From UBA4416 sp035439445 (GTDB taxonomy: Bacteria; Bacteroidota; Bacteroidia; B-17B0; Aurantibacillaceae), in assembly GCA_035439445.1 (NCBI GenBank), contig DAORKG010000050.1, positions 1 through 19,634 on the forward strand: a DNA stretch of 19,634 bases, read 5' to 3'. Positions 1 through 8,000 of this stretch are shown here, in pieces (within the stretch, counting starts at the first letter, position 1; every line of letters starts with the position of its first letter). A program made the translations under genes and the position numbers. Below the pieces are notes generated by a model that was given only the letters and a program-made list of their open reading frames with translations, was not told the origin of the DNA and did no database searches.

Positions 1-89
1 GTTTAAAGTTAAAAAAATCTACTTTTAAACTGTCCTATTTTTTGGGAGGGTTACGATTTTATAAAAATTAGATGTTATATAAGCATAAA

Positions 90-120
90 AAAAGCGCCTC
101 ATGTTTTATGAAGCGCTTTT
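90..120 (-). terminator. Rho-independent terminator of the sdh operon
   Basis: A 13-bp stem (AAAAGCGC.. pairing with ..GCGCTTTT, one G-T wobble on the minus strand) closes a 5-nt loop 20 nt past the sdhB stop codon. The A/T ends of the stem give a U-run when read on the minus strand. It ends the minus-strand sdh transcript and could also stop plus-strand transcription entering from the left. Confidence 0.8.
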
Positions 121-140
121 TTATTTTTATAATTTGAATC

Positions 141-905
141 TTATTTAAAAGTAGCTGCAGTTAATTCTCGATTCATACGAGCAATATTTTCTAAAGAAAT
201 TCCTTTAGGACACTCTGCTTCGCAAGCCCCTGTGTTTGTACAGTTACCAAATCCTTCAGCATCCATTGCCTCAACCATTTTCTTAACACGCTCTTTACGC
301 TCAACTTGTCCTTGAGGTAATAATGCTAATTGAGATACTTTTGCAGACACGAATAACATAGCAGAACCATTTTTACATGCTGCTACGCATGCTCCGCAAC
401 CAATACAAGCTGCTGCTCCAAAAGACTCATCTGCGTCAGTTTTAGGAATTAAAATGTTATTTGCATCTTGTGCATTACCAGTGTTTACAGAAATGTAACC
501 ACCACTTGCAATAATTCTATCAAATGCACCTCTATCAACTGCTAAATCTTTAATTACAGGGAATGCTGCACTTCTCCATGGTTCTACAACAATTGTATCT
601 CCATTTTTGAAAGAACGCATATGTAATTGGCAAGTCGTCACACCTTGTTTTGGTCCATGTGGACGACCATTAATGTACATACTACACATACCACAAATAC
701 CTTCGCGGCAATCGTGATCAAATGCAATAGCTTCTTTGCCTTCGCTGATTAATTTTTCGTTTAATACATCAAACATTTCCAAAAACGACATGTCAGTTGA
801 GATGCCAGTTAATTGATGTGTTTCAAAGCTTCCTGTTGCTTTAGTATTTTTTTGTCTCCAAACTTTTAAAGTTAGATTCAATTCTGTTCCGTGTCCTGAT
901 CCCAT
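141..905 (-). CDS. sdhB: Succinate dehydrogenase/fumarate reductase iron-sulfur subunit
   Basis: This is the iron-sulfur subunit of complex II, carrying electrons from the flavin of SdhA through [2Fe-2S], [4Fe-4S] and [3Fe-4S] centres to the quinone site at the membrane. The 254-aa product has an N-terminal plant-ferredoxin-like domain with the [2Fe-2S] cysteines C66, C71, C74 and C92 (CREGICGMC pattern). The C-terminal domain has C167-x2-C170-x2-C173 plus C177, C222, C228 and C232-P for the other two clusters. Length is normal for the family (about 230-260 aa), and the ATG at 905 sits only 8 nt after the sdhA stop, so the two are probably co-translated. It is the last gene of the sdhC-sdhA-sdhB operon and is followed by a strong terminator. 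Succinate oxidation versus fumarate reduction cannot be told apart from this subunit alone. Confidence 0.96.
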   Translation of the reverse strand: MGSGHGTELNLTLKVWRQKNTKATGSFETHQLTGISTDMSFLEMFDVLNEKLISEGKEAIAFDHDCREGICGMCSMYINGRPHGPKQGVTTCQLHMRSFKNGDTIVVEPWRSAAFPVIKDLAVDRGAFDRIIASGGYISVNTGNAQDANNILIPKTDADESFGAAACIGCGACVAACKNGSAMLFVSAKVSQLALLPQGQVERKERVKKMVEAMDAEGFGNCTNTGACEAECPKGISLENIARMNRELTAATFK

Positions 906-913
906 AGTTTCTA

Positions 914-2926
914 TTATTTATATGATCGTTGTGCGATTTTAATATTCTCGTATTTTAATTCTTCTTTGTTTAATTCCCAGTTACTTTCGCCTTTGTATTC
1001 CCAAGCGGCAACATAAGCAAAGTTAACGTCATCACGTTTTGCTTCACCATCTTCTGTTTGGTGCTCTTCACGGAAGTGACCACCACAACTTTCTTCACGG
1101 TGTAAGGCATCTTTACACATTAATTCTCCTAATTCGATGAAATCTGCAACACGACCAGCTTTTTCTAAATCCGGGTTAAACTCATCAGCACTTCCTAATA
1201 CACGAACATCGCTCCAAAATTCTTTACGTAATGCTTGTATTTCAGCAATAGCTTCAGTTAAACCTTGTTTATTACGAGCCATACCACATTTGTTCCACAT
1301 AATTAATCCTAAACGTTTATGGAAGCTTTCTACTGATTTAGTTCCTTTAATGTTTAAGAATTTATTGATTAGGTCCGTTTGCTCTTTTAATGCAGCATCA
1401 AACGCAGGATGTTTTGTTTTTAATTTATCAATAGAATCTGCTTTATCTTTTTCAGCACTCATACGAGAAACTTCGTCAGATAAATACACACCTAATGTAT
1501 AAGGAATTACGAAATAACCATCAGCTAAACCTTGCATTAATGCAGAAGCACCTAAACGGTTAGCTCCGTGATCAGAGAAGTTAGCCTCACCTAATGCGTA
1601 TAAACCTTTTACAGTTGTCATTAAGTTATAATCTACCCATAAACCACCCATTGTGTAGTGAACTGCTGGATAAATACGCATTGGTACTTCGTAAGGATTT
1701 TCGCCAGTAATTTGTTGATACATATCAAACAAGTTACCATATTTTTCTTTTACTACTTCTTTACCTAAGCGCATGATTTCTTCTTTGCTTGGGTTTTGAA
1801 TATTTTTCTTTGTAGCTTCTGTTCTTCCGTAACGCGCTGTATTAAATGCGAAATCTAAATACACGGCCATTTTAGAATTACCTACTCCATAACCAGCATC
1901 GCAACGCTCTTTAGCTCCACGAGAAGCTACATCACGAGGTACTAAGTTACCAAATGCAGGGTAACGACGCTCTAAATAATAATCTCTTTCTTCTTCAGGA
2001 ATATCTGTTGGTTTACGGTTATCATCTTTCTTTTTCGGAACCCAAATACGTCCATCGTTACGTAACGATTCTGACATTAAAGTTAATTTAGATTGGTGAT
2101 CACCAGAAACAGGAATACAAGTTGGGTGAATTTGTGTGTAACAAGGATTACCAAAGAAAGCACCTTTTTTGTGAGCTTTCCATGCAGCTGTTACGTTACT
2201 TCCCATAGCGTTAGTAGATAAGTAAAACACGTTTCCGTATCCACCTGTACATAACAACACCGCATGACCAAAATGTTTTTCCATTTCGCCAGTAATTAAA
2301 TTACGAGCAATAATTCCACGAGTAATACCATCAATAGTAACTACATCTAACATTTCGTGACGTGCACATAATTCAACAGCACCCATACCAACTTGGCGTT
2401 GTAAAGCTGAGTAAGCTCCTAATAATAATTGTTGACCAGTTTGACCAGCAGCATAAAATGTACGTTGTACTTGAGTACCACCAAACGAACGGTTACTTAA
2501 TAATCCGCCGTATTCGCGAGCTAAAGGAACACCTTGAGCCACACATTGGTCAATGATGTTTGAAGATACTTCTGCTAAACGATGAACGTTTGCCTCACGT
2601 GCTCTGTAATCACCACCTTTAATCGTATCGTAAAATAAACGGTAAGTTGAGTCACCATCGTTTTGATAATTTTTTGCTGCATTTACACCACCTTGTGCTG
2701 CAATAGAGTGCGCACGACGAGGTGAATCCTGAAAACAAAATACTTTTACTTTATATCCCATTTCAGCTAAAGTAGCTGCTGCAGAAGCACCGGCTAATCC
2801 AGAACCAACTACTAATACTTCTAAACTTCGTTTGTTAGCAGGGTTTACTAATGGAACTGTAGAACGGTATTTTGTCCATTTTTGGTCGATGGTTCCTTCA
2901 GGAATTTTTGAATCTAATTTACTCAT
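914..2926 (-). CDS. sdhA: Succinate dehydrogenase/fumarate reductase flavoprotein subunit
   Basis: This is the catalytic flavoprotein of complex II, interconverting succinate and fumarate. At 670 aa it is longer than the proteobacterial enzyme and matches the usual Bacteroidota type. The N-terminal Rossmann motif GSGLAG (residues 41-46) binds FAD, and H73 in the HSIAAQGG segment is the expected site of covalent FAD attachment. Further family landmarks are the QIHPT segment in the capping-domain region, the GANRLGASAL motif late in the FAD domain, and a CGGHFREEHQ stretch near the C-terminus, where the conserved active-site arginine environment lies. It is preceded by sdhC across a 72-nt gap that contains a short palindromic repeat, and is followed by sdhB after 8 nt. 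Nothing suggests truncation. Confidence 0.97.
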   Translation of the reverse strand: MSKLDSKIPEGTIDQKWTKYRSTVPLVNPANKRSLEVLVVGSGLAGASAAATLAEMGYKVKVFCFQDSPRRAHSIAAQGGVNAAKNYQNDGDSTYRLFYDTIKGGDYRAREANVHRLAEVSSNIIDQCVAQGVPLAREYGGLLSNRSFGGTQVQRTFYAAGQTGQQLLLGAYSALQRQVGMGAVELCARHEMLDVVTIDGITRGIIARNLITGEMEKHFGHAVLLCTGGYGNVFYLSTNAMGSNVTAAWKAHKKGAFFGNPCYTQIHPTCIPVSGDHQSKLTLMSESLRNDGRIWVPKKKDDNRKPTDIPEEERDYYLERRYPAFGNLVPRDVASRGAKERCDAGYGVGNSKMAVYLDFAFNTARYGRTEATKKNIQNPSKEEIMRLGKEVVKEKYGNLFDMYQQITGENPYEVPMRIYPAVHYTMGGLWVDYNLMTTVKGLYALGEANFSDHGANRLGASALMQGLADGYFVIPYTLGVYLSDEVSRMSAEKDKADSIDKLKTKHPAFDAALKEQTDLINKFLNIKGTKSVESFHKRLGLIMWNKCGMARNKQGLTEAIAEIQALRKEFWSDVRVLGSADEFNPDLEKAGRVADFIELGELMCKDALHREESCGGHFREEHQTEDGEAKRDDVNFAYVAAWEYKGESNWELNKEELKYENIKIAQRSYK

Positions 2927-2962
2927 ATGAATATTGTATTAATTCGTAATTTTTATTTTTTA

Positions 2963-2986
2963 CTTCTCGACTTCGCTCGAAGTGAC
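2963..2986. repeat. Short palindromic intergenic repeat between sdhC and sdhA
   Basis: The element reads cttctcgacttcgctcgaag followed by tgac. Its core ACTTCGCTCGAAGT forms a perfect 6-bp stem with a 2-nt turn. Its sequence is more GC-rich than its surroundings, and I recognise it as one of the small repeats scattered between (and sometimes within) genes in Bacteroidota. Here it lies inside the sdh operon, so it is transcribed as a hairpin between the membrane and catalytic subunit genes. Confidence 0.6.
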
Positions 2987-2998
2987 AATGTCTAATTT

Positions 2999-3673
2999 TT
3001 ATTTAATAACGCCTACAAACATTAGTATTGGCATTAAAGCGAAAATAAAAGGAATGATAATTGAAAACGCTACACCAGCCTTTTTAATAATTGGAGTGTA
3101 TGTTTTGTGGTTTAACCCTAATGTTTGGAATGCAGATTGGAAACCATGTAATAAATGGTATGCTAATGAAATCATTGATAAAGCATATAATACTACAACC
3201 CAAGCCATTTTAAATGTTTCTTGCATCACCGCATATAAGTTTTCATTTCCGTTAGCATCTTCGCCCGGTAAACCAGTGAAACGAGATTTTACCCAGAAAT
3301 GAACTAAGTGAATGATTAAGAACATTAATAATAAAGTTCCTAATAAACCCATTGAGCGGCTATACCAAGAAGAGTTAGCAGCCCCATCAACTTTAGCGTA
3401 TCCAACAGGACGAGCCTTTTTGTTTTCTAATGTTAAAAGTAAAGCTTGGATAACGTGAACAATTAATCCAAAAAATAAAACTAATTCACCGGCTCTAATT
3501 AACCAGTTGTGTGCCATGAAATCAGCACCAATGTTAAACGTTAAACCGCCATCATTAAAAAAGATAAGGCAGTTAATGAAGCAGTGTACTACTAAAAATG
3601 AAATAAGGAATAAGCCGGTTAGACCCATTACAAATTTTTTTCCGATTGATGATTTTAAGAATCCTTTACTCAT
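2999..3673 (-). CDS. sdhC: Succinate dehydrogenase cytochrome b558 membrane subunit
   Basis: This is the membrane anchor and quinone-reactive subunit of a type B succinate dehydrogenase, in which one protein replaces SdhC plus SdhD and binds two b hemes. The 224-aa product has five strongly hydrophobic segments (about 14-38, 58-80, 107-129, 155-177 and 199-221). Histidines lie inside or at the ends of helices: H30, H73, H122/H125 and H173/H176. Four of these are the likely axial heme ligands, as known for the b558 family. The HLLHGFQSAFQTLG segment (173-186) is a typical family signature. It is the first gene of the operon, starts at ATG 3673 downstream of a Bacteroidota-type promoter, and precedes sdhA. 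Confidence 0.95.
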   Translation of the reverse strand: MSKGFLKSSIGKKFVMGLTGLFLISFLVVHCFINCLIFFNDGGLTFNIGADFMAHNWLIRAGELVLFFGLIVHVIQALLLTLENKKARPVGYAKVDGAANSSWYSRSMGLLGTLLLMFLIIHLVHFWVKSRFTGLPGEDANGNENLYAVMQETFKMAWVVVLYALSMISLAYHLLHGFQSAFQTLGLNHKTYTPIIKKAGVAFSIIIPFIFALMPILMFVGVIK

Positions 3674-3701
3674 AAGAGAAATGTGTTTAATTTTTACTTG
3701 G

Positions 3702-3732
3702 CAAATGTATAATTGTGAAGCATTTAATCCAA
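3702..3732 (-). promoter_or_regulatory. Bacteroidota-type promoter of the sdh operon
   Basis: On the minus strand TTG (3732-3730) is followed after 20 nt by TACATTTG (3709-3702). This fits the Bacteroidota sigma-ABfr consensus TTG-N19/20-TAnnTTTG. It lies 29-59 nt upstream of the sdhC ATG, leaving room for a short leader. No other transcript from this side is apparent. Confidence 0.65.
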
Positions 3733-3766
3733 TAAAATTTCATGCTTTTATCAACTAAATAACAAG

Positions 3767-3810
3767 AATAAGCCTAATTAGGTTTACAAATAGACCAATT
3801 TAGGCTTATT
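3767..3810 (-). terminator. Long hairpin downstream of the AlkB-like gene
   Basis: A 17-nt inverted repeat (AATAAGCCTAA... and ...TTAGGCTTATT; the outer 11 bp are perfect and 2 mismatches lie inside) encloses a 10-nt loop between the alkB-like stop codon and the sdhC promoter. Read on the minus strand it is followed by a weak T-rich tail (TTATTCTTGTTATTT). It probably ends the alkB-like transcript and insulates the sdh promoter. The weak tail leaves open a role as an mRNA-end stabiliser. Confidence 0.6.
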
Positions 3811-3862
3811 TGGAATTGTTCTAAATTTCAAACAAACTAACTAGAGCACTGTTTTTTGAAAT

Positions 3863-4465
3863 TTATTCTACAATTGTTCTGAATGTTAAGTTAATGCGTG
3901 GTCGTTTTACGTGAGTACTTGGAGGTAGACGATGTAGCCAATGAGTTTGTGTTTCATCTTTCATTATTAATAAACTACCATGCTCTAAGATTATAGAAGT
4001 TGTGTCGCCGGTTGATTTGTGTTTAAATGCAAATTTTCTTTCGGCACCTAATGTGAGTGAGGCGATTGACCCATTTTTTTGAAGCATTTTTTCGCTGTCA
4101 CTGTGCCATGACATCCCTTCTTCACCATTATTATATAAATTTAATAAGCATGAATTATAAGTAGCTTCTGTTTTTTCTTCAACCAACTTTTTTAATTCTA
4201 ATAATTCTTTTGTCCAGGGTAGTGCTTTTTTAGTTGTGTTTGAATAAGTATAATCAAAAGTTTTATCTCCATACCATGCCACTTTTCTGTTTGTTATAAT
4301 ATGTTTCCCATATACTATTGCTTCATCATGTTTCCATTCAATAGTGTTAAATAACTCATTAAAATAATGGTTGGCTTCGGAAACAGATAACACCGTTCCG
4401 TAATATAATACAGTTCCATCAAAAGGCAATAAATTGGTGATTTGATTTTCAGAGAATAAATCCAT
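3863..4465 (-). CDS. alkB: AlkB-type 2-oxoglutarate/Fe(II)-dependent DNA repair dioxygenase
   Basis: The 200-aa protein belongs to the AlkB family and most resembles the ALKBH2/3 branch. These enzymes use Fe(II), O2 and 2-oxoglutarate to remove methyl or etheno lesions such as 1-methyladenine and 3-methylcytosine from DNA. The Fe(II) triad is visible as H121-x-D123 (SWHSD) and H178 (HWLHRLP). R190 and R196 in PRINLTFR match the 2-oxoglutarate-binding arginines of ALKBH2. NLYNNGEEGMSWH upstream of the triad and GSLLIMKDETQTHW before the second His are family landmarks. The start is the ATG at 4465. It lies 79 nt downstream of the Xre gene, with a hairpin between them, so it is probably transcribed separately. 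Function is confident at family level; the exact lesion preference is not readable. Confidence 0.92.
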   Translation of the reverse strand: MDLFSENQITNLLPFDGTVLYYGTVLSVSEANHYFNELFNTIEWKHDEAIVYGKHIITNRKVAWYGDKTFDYTYSNTTKKALPWTKELLELKKLVEEKTEATYNSCLLNLYNNGEEGMSWHSDSEKMLQKNGSIASLTLGAERKFAFKHKSTGDTTSIILEHGSLLIMKDETQTHWLHRLPPSTHVKRPRINLTFRTIVE

Positions 4466-4500
4466 ATTTGGATTGTAAAAGTAATATTTAAATAATTAAG

Positions 4501-4525
4501 CTACCAGAGTCCAGAACTTTGGCAG
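4501..4525 (-). terminator. Hairpin after the Xre regulator gene
   Basis: The minus strand reads CTGCCAAAGT, a 5-nt loop, then ACTCTGGTAG. Nine of ten positions pair, one as G-T. It sits 20 nt past the regulator stop codon and before the alkB-like gene. The trailing sequence CTTAATTATTT is only modestly T-rich, so it may be a degenerate palindromic repeat rather than a true terminator. Confidence 0.45.
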
Positions 4526-4544
4526 GGTTTTATGGAATTATAAA

Positions 4545-4952
4545 TTATTTCTTTTTGGAAACCTTTTTAGCAACAGCCTTTTTGGTGGCCGAACCCTGAG
4601 CTTGTCGAAGGGTCGAAGCCGGCAACTGTTCCTCAATACGCTCCACCGCTTTGGTGAGTTTAATTATGGCATGAGCTAAATCGGCTACTTCATCTTTAGT
4701 AGCGAAACCATATTCTGATTTGGATTCTTTTAGATTAGATTTTGATGACTCTTCGAAAAAGTCTCCAACACTTACTTTCAAAACTTTTGCAAGTGTAATC
4801 AATCGAGAAGAGTCAATATCAATTTCGCCACGTTCTATTTTGCCATAATTGCCATGGCTCATTCCGATTTCATCAGCGATGTTATCCTGACTTAAACCGC
4901 TTATAACCCTTAATTGACGTATTTTCTTTCCTATTTTATTGCTCACACTCAA
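4545..4952 (-). CDS. Xre-family helix-turn-helix regulator, probable controller of the adjacent restriction enzyme
   Basis: The 135-aa protein has an N-terminal Xre/Cro-type helix-turn-helix (residues about 6-66: IRQLRVISGLSQDNIADEIG as helices 1-2, MSHGNYGKIERGEI as the recognition region). A polar linker with a predicted short coiled coil (about 88-107) and a Lys/Ala-rich tail follow. The start is TTG at 4952 (or GTG at 4946): an in-frame TGA lies just upstream and no ATG is available. It is divergent from the restriction-modification gene at 5065, the usual arrangement of a controller, so it probably represses or tunes that gene and itself through the shared 112-bp spacer. Residues 113-119 (TLRQAQG) are encoded by an inserted palindromic repeat. 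Target and sign of regulation are inferred. Confidence 0.8.
   Translation of the reverse strand: MSVSNKIGKKIRQLRVISGLSQDNIADEIGMSHGNYGKIERGEIDIDSSRLITLAKVLKVSVGDFFEESSKSNLKESKSEYGFATKDEVADLAHAIIKLTKAVERIEEQLPASTLRQAQGSATKKAVAKKVSKKK
4594..4612. repeat. CCCTTCGACAAGCTCAGGG-type repeat inside the Xre gene
   Basis: The 19-bp imperfect palindrome CCCTGAGCTTGTCGAAGGG is a short repeat I recognise from many bacterial genomes, usually intergenic. Here it lies in frame in the C-terminal coding region and yields the hallmark peptide LRQAQG. It falls in the flexible linker after the DNA-binding domain and does not break the frame. Confidence 0.7.
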
Positions 4953-5004
4953 ATTTCAGTTCATTTTGAGTATTTAAAAAATCATTGTGTATAACATATT
5001 TGTC

Positions 5005-5057
5005 ATTATATGATTTATATGTATTATTATATGATATTTGATACAATACCATATAAT
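5005..5057. promoter_or_regulatory. Phased repeat array, candidate operator of the restriction-modification locus
   Basis: The spacer between the divergent Xre and restriction genes holds ATTATATGAT at 5005-5014, an exact second copy at 5026-5035, and an inverted near copy ACCATATAAT at 5048-5057. Start-to-start spacings are 21 and 22 bp, two helical turns, so all three would face the same side of DNA. The last ends 7 bp before the ATG of the restriction gene. A near-consensus -7 element, GATATTTG (5033-5040), overlaps the second copy. Binding by the neighbouring regulator is inferred, and the very AT-rich context raises the risk of chance repeats. Confidence 0.45.
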
Positions 5058-5064
5058 ATAATTA

Positions 5065-8000
5065 ATGCTAAAACAGTACTTATCGGAAATAGCTAATACC
5101 ACTATTCAAGGTGATGCAAGAGAAGAAAGTTATTATCTTCATCTCTCTAATCTTGTTAAGGCGTTTTCTGATTCTATTGGAAAAACAAAAACTCACATTA
5201 CTATATTACCAAAGAAGACTGAAGCGGGTAATCCTGATTTCAGAATTTGGGACGGACAACTAAATATAATAGGATATATAGAAGCAAAAGTACCAGGCTC
5301 TGATTTAAATAAAATTGAATCAAGCGAACAATTAAAACGATATCGAGAAACATTTCCTAATGTTATACTAACTGATTTTTACGAGTTCAGATTATATAGA
5401 GAAGGTAAATTAATTGAAAAAACATTTATAGGAAGACCTTTTATTGCTGGTAAACTGAAGACACCTCCTCCTATTGAAAATGAGGAAGCATTCACAAAGT
5501 TATTCGATAAGTTTTTTAGTTTTTCATTACCTCAAGTTTTTTCAGCTGAGGCTCTAGCAATTGAATTAGCCAAAAGAACACGATTTTTAAAAGAAGAAGT
5601 TATTCATCAGGAGTTAGAAGATGAGGAAAATAATGGAAATCAAGTTTTAGGTTTTTATGATGCTTTTCAAAAGTATTTAATAGCAGGACTAACTAAGGAA
5701 GAATTTGCAGATTTATATGCACAAACAATAGCCTACGGGTTATTTGCCGCAAGAACTAGGTCAGTTGGTGAATTTAGTAGACGTCTAGCCTATAGTTTTA
5801 TTCCACCAACTATTGGGATATTAAAAGATGTTTTTCAATTTATTTCACTAGGTAATCTTCCACAACAGATGGAGGTTATTGTTGATGAAATTGCAGCAGT
5901 GCTTAATACTACTGATATATCAGCAATTTTAACAGATTATTATAAAAAAGGAAAAGGCCAAGATCCTATTATTCATTTTTATGAAACGTTTCTAAACAAA
6001 TATGATCCTAAAACGAGGGAACAACGTGGTGTTTATTATACGCCAGAGCCGGTTGTTAATTATATCGTTAATTCATTGAATGAGGTTTTAAAAGATGAAT
6101 TTGGAAAAGAAGATGGATTTGCAAATACAGATGTTACAGTTCTTGACCCAGCTGGAGGAACTCTTACTTTTTTGGCGCAAACAGCAAAATTTGCTATTGA
6201 AGATTTTACTGAAAAATATGGTGAAGGGCATAGAGCAAATTTCATAAAAGACCATATTTTAAAAAACTTTTATGCTTTTGAGTTAATGATGGCTCCTTAT
6301 GCTATTGCCCATCTTAAGATGTCTTTTTTACTAGATGAGTATGGTTATAAAATGCAAGATACAGATAGGTTTAAATTATATTTAACCAATTCATTAGAAG
6401 TTGAAGATTTAGAACAAACTCGTATTCCAGGTATGGCTTCCTTATCTGAAGAAAGCAAACAAGCTACCTTAGTAAAACGCAAACAGCCCATTCTAGCAAT
6501 TATGGGAAATCCACCATACTCTATTGCGTCTTATAACAATTCTGTTTTTATCGATGGTAATGGTAAAAAAGGAAAAGATGAAATTAAAGGGTTGATGGAC
6601 TTATACAAAGAAGATGTAAAAGACGAAAAAAATATTCAATTGCTTTCTGACGATTATGCTAAGTTCATTAGGTTTTGCCATTGGAAAATAGAAGAGGCAG
6701 GACAAGGAGTAATGGGATTAATTACTAAAAACACATACTTAAATACTTCTGCATTTAAAGGATTAAGAAAGAAGATGCTAGAATCTTTCGATAAAGTTTA
6801 TGTATACAACTTGCATGGAAAACTGTATGAAAAAACACCTAGTGGAGGGAAAGACCAAAATGTGTTTGATATTAGAGTTGGTACAGCCATTTTAATTGGC
6901 GTGAAAACAGGAAAGAAAAAGGAAAAAGATTTAGGGAAATTACTATTTGCCGAATTGTATGGCGATAGAAATACTAAATATGATTTCTTAAATTTTCATA
7001 ATATAAATAATACATCTTTCGAAGAATTAAAAACCGACAAGGCGTATTATTTTTTCGAAAAAAAGAATTTTAATGATGTAGAATTATATAATAGTTTTTT
7101 CAAAATCAATGAAATTTTTATTTTAAATAATACAGGCATAGAAACTGGTCGAGATCATTTTGTTTTGGCTGACACAAAAAAAGAGTTAGAAACTAGATTC
7201 AATCTTTTTATCACTAGTAATCTTCCTTTGGAATTTCTTCGAGAAACTTTTGATCTTAATGACCAGCCTAATTTTAAATTAGATAAAGTAAAATCAAATT
7301 TTAAGAAATATGAAAATAGTAGAGTCGAAAAATATTACCATAAACCCTTTTACTATCGACATATATATTATGACAATATGTTTCTAAGAAGGCATAGTGG
7401 AATTGTAATGAAGCATTTAAAAGGGGAAAATGATAATTTTGCATTAATACTTAAAAAAAGCAGCACGGAACCAAATTATAGCCATTGTTTTTGTTCAAAT
7501 ACCCTGACTGATAGAAATTTTTTAGGTGGACAATCTTATGTATTTCCCCTTTGGATATTTGAAGACGATGGAGGATTATTTGGAGCAAGTAAAAAAAGTA
7601 ATTTTAAAATTGAATTTGAACAAATCCTTGAAAAGCAATATAAGCAAGGAGAACTAACGGAAAAGATATTTTATTACATCTATGCAATTCTATATTCTCA
7701 AAAATACCGGGAAGGTTTTGCAGAACAATTGCAAATAGATTATCCAAGAATTCCATTTACATCTAATTATAAATTATTCACTACAGTTTCAGATATAGGA
7801 AAATCTATTGTTGAGTTACATCTTTTAACTTCAAAAGAGTTATCTAAACCATTAATAAAATTTAACGGCAAGGGAAATAGTAAAGTCTCAGAAATTGAAT
7901 TTAAGGAAGCCGATGAAGTATTATATGTTAATGAAACGCAATATTTTTCTGGTATTAGTAAAGTTATGTGGGAATGGGAGGTTGGTAAAAATAAACCTAT

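Noticed and set aside
1137..1502. Plus-strand 121-codon open frame opposite sdhA
   Set aside because: It is fully antisense to the conserved flavoprotein and its peptide has no family features, so it is a shadow of sdhA. The other short antisense frames (for example 2362-2556, 3507-3758, 6060-6245, 8323-8601, 13030-13239 and 18024-18224) were dropped for the same reason.
3823..3864. AAATTTCAAA/TTTGAAATTT inverted repeat overlapping the alkB-like stop codon
   Set aside because: A 10-bp all-A/T-rich stem with a 22-nt loop is weak and easily random in this composition; the stronger hairpin at 3767-3810 explains termination.
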